From the NCBI GenBank assembly GCA_965197555.1, contig OZ240213.1, forward strand, positions 3,410,001 through 3,474,000: a stretch of 64,000 bases of DNA, in the 5' to 3' direction. The position numbers and the translations under genes were made by a program. Source of the stretch: G965197555 sp965197555. Lineage in GTDB: Bacteria > Chloroflexota > Dehalococcoidia > Lucifugimonadales > UBA3495. The first letter of the stretch is position 1; each line of letters starts with the position of its first letter. The notes below the pieces were generated by a model. The model did not search any database. It saw nothing but the letters and a program-made list of their open reading frames with translations, and was not told where the DNA came from. Of the stretch, positions 49,912 to 57,864 are shown one piece after another.

Positions 49912-51603
49912 TTGAAGCTCAAAGGTTCAGAGATCATCTGCGAGAGCCTTCTAAGGGAAGGCGTGGACGTGATGTTCGGGCACCCCGGTGGGGCGATCCT
50001 TCCTTTTTACGACGCCCTATGGGCCTATCCACAACTGCGGCACATCCTGATGCGCCACGAACAGGCGGCGGCCCACGCTGCGGATGGCTACGCCCGGGCG
50101 ACCGGCCGGGTGGGGGTGTGCGTCGCTACCTCTGGGCCCGGCGCCACCAACCTTGTTACGGGCATTATGGGCGCCAAAGCCGATTCTGTTCCTTTAGTGG
50201 CCATTACTGGCCAGGTGGCGCGCTCGGCAATGGGTACAGAAGCGTTCCAAGAGTGTGATACCTGTGCCATCGCCGGGCCTTGCACGAAGAAAACTTATCT
50301 GGTCATGTCGGCCAATGACCTGGCACCAACAGTCCGGGAAGCATTTCAGATCGCCCGAGAGGGCCGACCTGGCCCGGTGCTCATCGATGTGCCACGGGAC
50401 GTCCAGTTGGAAGAGGCAGAGTTCGAGCTCTTCGATGTACCAGAATACAACCCCCCCGCAGTCAGCCAGGAGACATTGGAGGGTGTTCAGCAAGCAGCCC
50501 GGTTGATGAACCAGGCGGAACGCCCGGTCATCATCAGTGGCCACGGCATTTTGGCTTCCGGAGCCCACGAGGAAGTCAAAGCTTTGGCGGAAGCCAGCGG
50601 TATTCCAGTGATCACGACGCTACTGGGGATCAGCGGATTTCCTGGAGGCCATCGCCTGAGCTTGGGCATGCTGGGGATGCACGGCATGTATTGGTCCAAC
50701 ATCGCAGTGGACCAGTCGGACCTCATCATAGGGCTGGGAATGCGGTTCGATGATCGCGTCACTGGCAGGGCGTCTACCTTCGCCCCTCATGCCAGGATCA
50801 TTCACCTCGACATAGAGGCCAACCAGGTCGGCAGGAATGTTTCAGTAGAAGTTCCCCTGGTGGGAGACGCCAAATCAGTGCTCAAATCGCTGATCCCATT
50901 GGTGAACGACCCGGGGAGAGCCGAGTGGATGGAGTACATCAGCCAGATGAAAATCGACCATCCGTCACTGGCAATTCCACCATCGGACCAGCTCCAGGCC
51001 CAAAACGTGCTGTCGGGTTTAAATGAAGTCTTGCAAGAGAGTCCGGACAGTGTGGTGGTGACCGGAGTCGGCCAACACCAGATGTGGGCGGCCCAGTTCC
51101 TGTGCTTCAACCAGGTCAACACTTTTGTCTCATCCGGGGGCCTGGGAGCAATGGGGTTCGAGTTGCCGGCAGCGCTGGGGGTCCAGGCCGGTCGCCCCGG
51201 AGTCCCGGTATGGAGCATCGCCGGGGATGGCGGCTTCCAGATGACGCTACAAGAACTGGCTACGGCCGCTGAAGAAAAACTTCCGGTCAAGATCACGTTG
51301 TTCAACAACGGCCATTTAGGAATGGTCCGCCAGTGGCAGGAGCTATTTTTCCAGAACCACTTGAAAGCGGTCCCGGTGCCGGGCCCGGATTATGTAATGT
51401 TGGCCAAGGCCTACGGGATTCCAGCCCTTCGGGTGACGGAGCAAGAAGACGTGGTCCCAGCGCTGCGCCAGGCCAAGGACCATGACGGGCCCTTTCTTAT
51501 CGACTTTGTTGTTGATCCATCGGCTAATGTCTATCCCATGGTCCCCCCGGGAGGGTCGTTGGCGGATACCCTTGAAGACCCGTTGTTGACTCCAGGGGTG
51601 TAG
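49912..51603 (+). CDS. ilvB: acetolactate synthase large subunit, second copy
   Basis: 563 residues, aligned throughout with the first copy: FGHPGGAILPFYDAL, catalytic Glu50 in MRHEQ, ADGYARATGRVGVCV, GMRFDDRVTG, and ThDP motif IAGDGGFQMTLQELA with the NNGHLGMVRQWQ tail. Start at TTG 49912, with GGAGG six bases upstream, brings Glu50 to the same place as in the other copy; the frame further upstream runs into the terminator. There is no small-subunit gene next to it, so it may use the IlvN at 13745 or act alone. It is controlled by an isoleucine-type T-box. Confidence 0.92.
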   Translation: MKLKGSEIICESLLREGVDVMFGHPGGAILPFYDALWAYPQLRHILMRHEQAAAHAADGYARATGRVGVCVATSGPGATNLVTGIMGAKADSVPLVAITGQVARSAMGTEAFQECDTCAIAGPCTKKTYLVMSANDLAPTVREAFQIAREGRPGPVLIDVPRDVQLEEAEFELFDVPEYNPPAVSQETLEGVQQAARLMNQAERPVIISGHGILASGAHEEVKALAEASGIPVITTLLGISGFPGGHRLSLGMLGMHGMYWSNIAVDQSDLIIGLGMRFDDRVTGRASTFAPHARIIHLDIEANQVGRNVSVEVPLVGDAKSVLKSLIPLVNDPGRAEWMEYISQMKIDHPSLAIPPSDQLQAQNVLSGLNEVLQESPDSVVVTGVGQHQMWAAQFLCFNQVNTFVSSGGLGAMGFELPAALGVQAGRPGVPVWSIAGDGGFQMTLQELATAAEEKLPVKITLFNNGHLGMVRQWQELFFQNHLKAVPVPGPDYVMLAKAYGIPALRVTEQEDVVPALRQAKDHDGPFLIDFVVDPSANVYPMVPPGGSLADTLEDPLLTPGV

Positions 51604-51694
51604 GGGTGGGACTTGGGCATCCCTTGGGGGATGTGTGGGGCGCGACAAGTTGCTTGGCTAAGTAACTATGTTGAAACTGGAAATCACTCGTCCC

Positions 51695-51822
51695 ATTTGT
51701 GCTTCGACAAGCTCAGCACGAACGGAGTGTCAATGTAAATTGCTCGCTCAATTTGTGCTTCGGCAGGCTCAGCACGAACGTGGTTTAAATGCATGTCGTT
51801 CGCCCTGAGCCTGTCGAAGGGC
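51695..51822. repeat. three REP-like palindromic repeat units
   Basis: Two direct copies (TTTGTGCTTCGACAAGCTCA... at 51695-51725 and a variant at 51751-51783) and one inverted copy (GTCGTTCGCCCTGAGCCTGT... at 51795-51822). All carry the core CTTCGACAGGCTCAG-like sequence followed by CACGAACG or its complement. Similar repeats are common between genes of many bacterial genomes. Direct and inverted copies can fold together. They fill the gap between ilvB2 and the convergent lipoprotein gene. Confidence 0.75.
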
Positions 51823-51856
51823 CGGCGACTCCCGGTTCCGAGATAGTCTCTACTGC

Positions 51857-53020
51857 TTACAGTGCCCCGCCGCGGCGGCGCCCGGCACGGTACACTACGT
51901 AGAGCCCCGATGCCAGCGACGCCAAGAGGAAGATGGCGCCCAAAGGCGCCGCAATCGCGACGATCAGTGTTACGTTGCTTTCATCTTCCGACTCGCCCAA
52001 GGACAAATCAATCTGGGCTTCCGGCTCTTCCGTGTTTGATCTCGCGCCTTCCTCCGATGGGGTGCCCTCCCGGACCTCCTTGTTCTTGACCACTCCCTGC
52101 CGCTCCAGACTGTCCATCATCTGAGTGAAGTCTCTATCGAATACGCGGAACGACATCTCGGCCGACTCCTTACCTTCGCGCGACGATAGGAGCACGCGGT
52201 CCAGGCTTCCTCCCAGAGATGACACCACTCCTTTGACATCATTCACTGTGCCCGTTACATCCGACACTTCGATGCCCAGGAATGCTGAGGGCGGGTCCCC
52301 GATCCGTAGACTAGGCGGTGACAGCGACATGGAGATTGTGGCTAGATCCACCCTGCGTTCTAAGAAGTTTAGCTGACCTTGCACTCGCTCGATCTCAGAC
52401 CGTACTCTATTCAACTCCCGCTCGATGGCCAGCACGTCGCTCACCTTTCCTGCTCGCTCCAATAGCGACAGCAAGCTCTGCTCCTCCCTCAAGGCGCTCT
52501 TGAGCCTGGCTTCCAGGTCTATAAAACGCTCGGAAACGTCTTCAGACCCCAGGTCTCGGCTCTGCACGGTACCCAGGGCTTCTATACGCTCCAGGGCATC
52601 AAAGAACTGGGCCTGAGGTACCCGGATGGTCATGTTGGCCCGTTGACGCTCAGGGCCGCCGGAACTGGACAGTTGCTGAACAAATCCTCCCATGCTTTCC
52701 GCGATGGTCCGTACCTGTACGATTGCATCCTGCACTACTTCTACTTCCATGGAGAGGTTCGCCGAGGAGATGACTTTCCGTTGGGCCGTCTGCAGGGGCT
52801 GGACTGAAGACCGGCCATCATCCCTCTCCACCATGGCTGGAAGCGGAGCCCGGGTTGCCGCTGGCGCCGCCGTTGCTGCCGGGGCTGGGGCCCCCGGGAG
52901 CGCCATCACCGCTTTCCTCTCTTGGTCTTCGGCAACAGCTAAACTATCTTCTGTACCGTTGCCACAAGCCATAGCCACCACCAGAATCGCGGAAACCAAC
53001 AAAACGACGATCTTAATCAT
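51857..53020 (-). CDS. DUF4349 lipoprotein
   Basis: 387 residues. A signal peptide (KIVVLLVSAILVVAMAC, lipobox ending at Cys19) directs it to the membrane as a lipoprotein. A Pro/Ala-rich linker follows to about residue 60. The middle part has coiled-coil character (LEARLKSALREEQSLLSLLE, IERELNRVRSEIERVQGQLN) with DLGSEDVSERFIDLEAR, a DUF4349 mark. A C-terminal TM helix (VTLIVAIAAPLGAIFLLASL) ends in Arg-rich residues. Role unknown. Only GGTGAAAGA stands before the ATG. It is convergent with ilvB2. Confidence 0.8.
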   Translation of the reverse strand: MIKIVVLLVSAILVVAMACGNGTEDSLAVAEDQERKAVMALPGAPAPAATAAPAATRAPLPAMVERDDGRSSVQPLQTAQRKVISSANLSMEVEVVQDAIVQVRTIAESMGGFVQQLSSSGGPERQRANMTIRVPQAQFFDALERIEALGTVQSRDLGSEDVSERFIDLEARLKSALREEQSLLSLLERAGKVSDVLAIERELNRVRSEIERVQGQLNFLERRVDLATISMSLSPPSLRIGDPPSAFLGIEVSDVTGTVNDVKGVVSSLGGSLDRVLLSSREGKESAEMSFRVFDRDFTQMMDSLERQGVVKNKEVREGTPSEEGARSNTEEPEAQIDLSLGESEDESNVTLIVAIAAPLGAIFLLASLASGLYVVYRAGRRRGGAL

Positions 53021-53250
53021 TCTTTCACCGGAAGCACTGATTCCTTCTATCGAACCCCAAATCTATCCTGCGCGCAAGTACTCTTAAGCGAAGAATTTGT
53101 ATATTTGTGAGCCATGTTGATGATAGTCAGGAAAACGCCTAGACTTGTTGGCGCGGCTACTGTGCCGGGGCTGCCTTTACAAGCAGCGGCCGGAATCAAG
53201 TCGCGGCCTTCAGAATATAAGATAGCTAGCCAGGAGTACAAGGTAGGTCC
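53021..53250. other. gene-free gap before the HTH gene
   Basis: No gene or clear signal apart from an AGGTAGG ribosome site just before 53251. Confidence 0.4.
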
Positions 53251-53646
53251 ATGGCTGAATGGGTCACTATTCGACAAGCATCGTTGCGGCTGAATATATC
53301 CGAGCGCACCATACGGGAGTGCATTCGTAACGGAGAGCTACAGGCAGAACGGCGGGTAGGGCCGGAACGAGAGTACTGGGTGGTTCAGCTTCCCGAGGCA
53401 GGTTGGCTGGACAAATATAAGCGGGCGTATATCCAACTGGAGGAGACACTGCCGCACTGGTGGTGGCCTACGGCAGAGCGGAACGGCAATGTCCACTACA
53501 TTGAAAATCTGGGTATAGAAGAAGTGATGCCCGCTTTCCTCTGCGGGCATCACAGCGAAAATATTTGGCCCGCCTCCAACCATGTGGAGGAAGACCGGTG
53601 CGCTAGGTGCATGACCGCTTTGAAGGGGAAAGGGCTACCAACGTAA
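53251..53646 (+). CDS. helix-turn-helix DNA-binding protein with a C-terminal zinc-like motif
   Basis: 131 residues. The N-terminus WVTIRQASLRLNISERTIRECIRNGELQAER is the MerR/excisionase-like HTH form. The C-terminal part has Trp-rich LPHWWWP and a possible metal site, FLCGHHSENIW and CARCMTAL. Similar small proteins often regulate nearby accessory genes or serve as excisionases, but nothing adjacent marks a phage or integron. ATG has AGGTAGG. It stands alone, convergent with fumC. Confidence 0.6.
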   Translation: MAEWVTIRQASLRLNISERTIRECIRNGELQAERRVGPEREYWVVQLPEAGWLDKYKRAYIQLEETLPHWWWPTAERNGNVHYIENLGIEEVMPAFLCGHHSENIWPASNHVEEDRCARCMTALKGKGLPT

Positions 53647-53727
53647 TATCTCTCCCCTGGACATCTCCCCCGCAACCTTGGCTTATCGAAGGACCTAAAC
53701 TGCGCCCAGAAGGACTGGGCTTCACCT

Positions 53728-55149
53728 TCAGCCTCCGCCCCCACCAGTGCCCAACCCAGGTTTAGTCATTGCCTCCGGGTCTAGCAAATCGTCCAATTCA
53801 GCATCGGACAGGCTGGTACGCAGCTTGGCAGTCTCCCGAATGGTCTGGCCGGTGGCGGCCGCTTCCTTGGCGATGGCGGTGGCAGCGTCATAGCCGATTG
53901 CCGGCGAAAGGGCGGTGCCCAACATCAGGCCCCTCTCCACCATCTGGGGCCCGACTGCTGTGGCCTGGATTCCAACTACGCACTGGTCCGCAAAGTTGTT
54001 GGCTGAGGCGGCCAGCAAAGACATGGACTGAAGGATGTTGTAAGCAGCCACCGGCATCATGGTGTTCAACTCGAAGTAACTACCCTGGCCGGCCAAGGCC
54101 ACCGAGGCGTCGTTCCCGACCACCTGGGCTACCACTTGGACCACCGATTCAGCGATGACAGGGTTGATTTTGCCGGGCATGATCGAGCTACCCGGCTGGA
54201 CCTCCGGCAACGTCAACTCGGCCAATCCGGCCCTGGGACCCGAGGCGATGAACCGGATGTCGTTGGCAATCTTGTGCAAACTGATGGCAATGGTCTTGAG
54301 CTCGCCGCTGGCTTCCACCACAGCATCCAGGGCGGCCTGGGCCTGAAAGTGATTTGCAGTTTCCCGGACCTCTACCCCCGCTATTTCGTTGAGTAGCAAG
54401 CAAGCGCGGGAAGGGAACTCCGGGTGAGTGTTAACCCCAGTACCCACGGCGGTGCCGCCGAGGGCCACTTCCGCCAGCGTGTCCTTGAGCCTCCCAACGC
54501 GCTGGATGCTGTACTTCACCTGGCCGGCGTAACCCAGGAACTCCTGGCCTAAACGTATCGGCGTAGCGTCCTGTAGATGAGTGCGGCCGGTCTTGATAAT
54601 GGGCCAGAACTCTTCCGACTTAGCTTCCAGCCTGTCCTTCAGGTTCTTCAGGGCCGGAATCAGGTCCTCATTGGCGGCGATCAATGCCGAGAGGTGTATA
54701 GCCGTGGGAATAACGTCGTTGGACGACTGGCCCATGTTCACGTGGTCGTTGGGGTGGACCAAACGGGAACCCAGGTCACCACCCATGATCTCAGAGGCAT
54801 GGTTGGCGATTACCTCATTAGCATTCGTGTTGGTGGAGGTACCGGAGCCGGTCTGGAAAATGTCGAGTACAAAATGCTGGTCCAGCTTACCATCGGCAAC
54901 GTCTTGGGCCGCCGCTACTATCGCGTTGCCAATTTCCTGGTCGAGCAGGCCAAGGGCCATGTTAGTCCTGGCGGCGGCCAGCTTTATCAGACCCAAGGAG
55001 CGGATAAACCGGGATGGGAACCGGAGGTCGCTGATGGGAAAGTTCAACACCGCCCGCATCGTCGAGGCGCCGTACAACGCGTCGGCGGGCACCTCCATCT
55101 CGCCCATTGAATCTCGCTCGATCCGAAAACCTGAACCTTTCGCCACCAT
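53728..55149 (-). CDS. fumC: class II fumarate hydratase
   Basis: Interconverts fumarate and malate in the TCA cycle. 473 residues. Family motifs are GSGTSTNTNANEVIANHA, HPNDHVNMGQSSND, TGRTHLQDATPIRLGQEF and the signature GSSIMPGKINPV. The terminus adds a Gly-rich tail (GLGTGGGGG). Aspartase shares this fold, but VHPNDHVN and the fumarase-like spacing favour FumC. The open frame continues to 55368 without family likeness; I chose ATG 55149, with AAGGAAGG about ten bases upstream. sdhABE (34335-37861) would supply its substrate. Confidence 0.85.
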   Translation of the reverse strand: MVAKGSGFRIERDSMGEMEVPADALYGASTMRAVLNFPISDLRFPSRFIRSLGLIKLAAARTNMALGLLDQEIGNAIVAAAQDVADGKLDQHFVLDIFQTGSGTSTNTNANEVIANHASEIMGGDLGSRLVHPNDHVNMGQSSNDVIPTAIHLSALIAANEDLIPALKNLKDRLEAKSEEFWPIIKTGRTHLQDATPIRLGQEFLGYAGQVKYSIQRVGRLKDTLAEVALGGTAVGTGVNTHPEFPSRACLLLNEIAGVEVRETANHFQAQAALDAVVEASGELKTIAISLHKIANDIRFIASGPRAGLAELTLPEVQPGSSIMPGKINPVIAESVVQVVAQVVGNDASVALAGQGSYFELNTMMPVAAYNILQSMSLLAASANNFADQCVVGIQATAVGPQMVERGLMLGTALSPAIGYDAATAIAKEAAATGQTIRETAKLRTSLSDAELDDLLDPEAMTKPGLGTGGGGG

Positions 55150-55608
55150 ACCAATGCCTTCCTTATCAGGGGAAATCCAGTTTAATGAGTTAGCCAGCCG
55201 TGTTGTGCGATTAATATACAGGAGCGGGTAACCAGGGCATAGTCTTACTCGGAAGGCATGGCGCCGAGATATATCCATCACTTTATTCGTTTGTCGATCG
55301 TATATCGATAAAATTGCAAAATTAAACCACCATGTAGACGAGTAAGGGAAAGCGTTGATTATCGTCACAATGATCGCAGCTTCACTTTTTCAATTTGGAC
55401 CCTCTGGCCAACTAGGCGGGTCGTTATCGCCATTGGCGTCTCCTTCCATCAGTAGACTAAGTTCAGGCTAGAGTAATTTCTGTTCTGTGTGGTATATTCT
55501 GACCGCTGAATTTGTTTCCGTAACTCATAGTTGGCCTTTTGCTAGTTTGACCACTGACAGGTGCTACTTAATGCACCTTAATCGACTGTGCTATCCTCGT
55601 TAATTGGG
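55150..55608. other. divergent gap between fumC and the HD-domain gene
   Basis: 459 bases, AT-richer than the flanks. The fumC frame stays open here for 73 codons but reads as low-likeness peptide, so I leave it out. Inverted short repeats (ATCGATAT/ATATCGAT-like) occur near 55298. No RNA gene is recognised. Confidence 0.4.
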
Positions 55609-56907
55609 ATGCCTGCCGATCTGACAACCGAATTCCGAGACCCTATCCATGGATTCGTCGATGTTTTCCCACACGAACGCAGAATTATCGACACGTACGA
55701 GTTTCAACGTCTCAGACGGATACATCAACTGGGTTTGAGTCATTACGTATATCATGGTGCGGAGCATAGCCGCTTCGGGCACGCAATCGGCGTAATGCAC
55801 TTAGCTGGGCTTGCTGTCAACAACCTTGTCTCCCATAACGTTGACCTGGTACGGGACATCCTTCAATGGTCTCAAGCAGCTGTAGAGGATGAAAAGCGGC
55901 GCCTGTTCTTATTGGCTAGGCTAGCTGGGCTCCTCCACGATATTGGTCATGCCCCTTTTTCTCACACAGGAGAAGACAGCTTATTTCTAGACGGAACCAA
56001 CCACGAGAGCCATGGTGCACACATAATACGGAACTCTGAAATTGGCCAGATAATCGATTCGGATCTGGAGTGCCAAGGCAGAGGTATTAGTAGTGACGAC
56101 GTTGCTCAACTTGTCATAAGTGAATCCACGTTACCAGCAGGCTTTGTTCAGGAGCTAATATCTAGCCCATGGGACGTCGACAAGATGGATTACCTGCTAA
56201 GGGACTCCCATTATTGCGGAGTCCAGTACGGAACCTTTGACCTGAGCCGAATCCTGAATACTCTGACCCTTGATGATGAGGCTCAAGCAGGTAGCCTGAC
56301 ACTGGCTATCGACGAAGGCGGGCTTCATGCCCTAGAAGCATTCGTGCTTGCCCGCTACTACATGTTCACGCAGATATATTTCCACGACGTAAGACGGGCG
56401 TTTGACCTAGTTTTGACCGATTTTATCTCGGAACTACTTGCGGAAGAATATGACTCGGGTAGATACCCGGAGACCGATCGGATAGACGATTACCTTAAGT
56501 GGGACGACAACCGTATTCTCCTCGAAGCGAATCTACGGTCTGATGCGACAAACAAGAACCTGGCCTGGAGAATCATAAACCGTCAACATCCCAAAGCTGT
56601 CTATGAGACCGGAGACTCGCCTGATTCGGGAGTGGCCCGGAAGGCCGAAAGATCGTTGCGCCAGGCGGCGCAAGATAAGTTCCCTGACTTACATTTCTGG
56701 GCAGACAAGGCCGTTGATCATCCTGACAGGTTTAGACTGGCAGATATGATGGTAAAATTCCCTGGCGGTTGGAGAGAATTTCGCAGGGAATCACAACCTC
56801 TTCAGGGCTTGCAGGAAATTGGGAAATTTCGACTATATGCAGACGTACGAGGTGAAGACGCCCGAGAGAAGGAAGTGGAGGAATTCTGCCGCAATTTCAT
56901 GGCGTAG
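55609..56907 (+). CDS. HD-domain phosphohydrolase (YwfO/dGTPase-like)
   Basis: 432 residues. The start is HGFVDVFPHERRIIDTYEF; the metal-binding HSRFGHAIGVMHLAG and ARLAGLLHDIGHAPFSHTGED (the HD pair) follow, then PWDVDKMDYLLRDSHYCGVQ. This is the COG1078 type, relatives of dGTP triphosphohydrolases (YwfO). The likely reaction is nucleotide hydrolysis, substrate unknown. I chose ATG 55609; a GTG 21 bases earlier is also in frame. The ribosome site is weak. A YwgA-like gene starts 16 bases later, as in Bacillus, where ywfO and ywgA are neighbours. Confidence 0.82.
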   Translation: MPADLTTEFRDPIHGFVDVFPHERRIIDTYEFQRLRRIHQLGLSHYVYHGAEHSRFGHAIGVMHLAGLAVNNLVSHNVDLVRDILQWSQAAVEDEKRRLFLLARLAGLLHDIGHAPFSHTGEDSLFLDGTNHESHGAHIIRNSEIGQIIDSDLECQGRGISSDDVAQLVISESTLPAGFVQELISSPWDVDKMDYLLRDSHYCGVQYGTFDLSRILNTLTLDDEAQAGSLTLAIDEGGLHALEAFVLARYYMFTQIYFHDVRRAFDLVLTDFISELLAEEYDSGRYPETDRIDDYLKWDDNRILLEANLRSDATNKNLAWRIINRQHPKAVYETGDSPDSGVARKAERSLRQAAQDKFPDLHFWADKAVDHPDRFRLADMMVKFPGGWREFRRESQPLQGLQEIGKFRLYADVRGEDAREKEVEEFCRNFMA

Positions 56908-56922
56908 GGGAGTAGAACGGAC

Positions 56923-57471
56923 ATGAACGCACAAGAGTTTCGACTAGCAATCCTTTATAGGTTGATATCCGAGCTAGAAGACGCAGGTAAGACTCGCCTA
57001 CAAAAGCTTGTCTATTTCCTACAGGAAGCAATAGATGTTCCTACCACCTACTCCTTCCGAATGCACCATTATGGTCCATATGCCGAAGCTTTGGAAACGG
57101 ACATCGCCCGGCTTAGACTTACCGGCTACATCGAAATTGAGCCAGACTCACAGGGCTATGGATTTCATATCAAGCCCATAGATAGCCCCTTTGAGGAATG
57201 GAGCCGATTAATTGAACCGTACAATGAAGGAATTGGTCGCGCTATAGAGGTTTCCGGCAACTGGCAAACACACCATCTGGAGTTAGCCGCTACCATTCAT
57301 TTCGTTGATAGTCTCTTGGCCGACGCATCGACCGATAAAGTACTGGATAAAGTCAAATCATTAAAACCCCGATTCGCCGAAAGCTACATCCAAGATGTTC
57401 ACTCCGAACTGAAGAGCGTTGGATTTCTCGACGACTCAAAACCTGAGACTTCCTTGAGCAGGCAAACTTAA
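56923..57471 (+). CDS. YwgA/Panacea-like protein
   Basis: 182 residues. The N-terminal ILYRLISELEDAGKTRLQK, LVYFLQEAIDVPTTYSF and HHYGPYAEALETDIARL resemble the KLxYFLQ...YGP pattern of the YwgA and Panacea folds. The C-terminus is helical (DKVLDKVKSLKPRFAESYI). It follows the HD gene by 16 bases, so the two should be co-transcribed. Whether the pair is a toxin-antitoxin, a nucleotide-sensing unit or neither cannot be decided from sequence. Confidence 0.6.
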   Translation: MNAQEFRLAILYRLISELEDAGKTRLQKLVYFLQEAIDVPTTYSFRMHHYGPYAEALETDIARLRLTGYIEIEPDSQGYGFHIKPIDSPFEEWSRLIEPYNEGIGRAIEVSGNWQTHHLELAATIHFVDSLLADASTDKVLDKVKSLKPRFAESYIQDVHSELKSVGFLDDSKPETSLSRQT

Positions 57472-57500
57472 GGGGAATACTGCTGGAACGGAATTGGCGT

Positions 57501-57744
57501 CTAGTATGACTTAGCAGATGGAGCTGGGGTGTAGGTGAGGTAAGGAGTATCTGGCAGGGCCGGCGTGAAGGTGGGGTAAGGCGTTGCGACGAGCGGCCTT
57601 GGTGTATGTGGCGTACGGTGTTGGCGTTGGCATAGCCTGAACTAAGGAGCGCGCGAGACCTCCTTTGTGGCTAAAGATTGGGTGATTGCTGAAACTGCCA
57701 TCCAACCCACGAATAAAACCTGCAAGGGGGCCATAAGCCAACAC
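57501..57744 (-). pseudogene. possible remnant of a Pro/Thr/Tyr-repeat protein
   Basis: On the minus strand a frame gives MPTPTPYATYT, and after a frame change TPYPTFTPALPDTPYLTYTP ending in a stop at 57501-57503. The recurrent TPYxTYT form recalls Pro/Thr-rich extracellular linkers common in Chloroflexota proteins. It has no fold-like sequence otherwise. The gap (57472-57864) holds nothing else. Weak evidence. Confidence 0.2.
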
Positions 57745-57864
57745 CTGGCGAACCGGCTGTTCGTGGGTATGACAGCATCCATAGGCGCGGCTTCAGCGAG
57801 GGGATTCTAGTAAACTGTCTTATGATTGGACTGGTGCATCCGAATTGTGGCCCTTGAGGTTGTC

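Noticed and set aside
55150..55368. N-terminal extension of fumC by 73 codons
   Set aside because: The residues do not resemble fumarases, and a suitable ATG with a ribosome site is at 55149.
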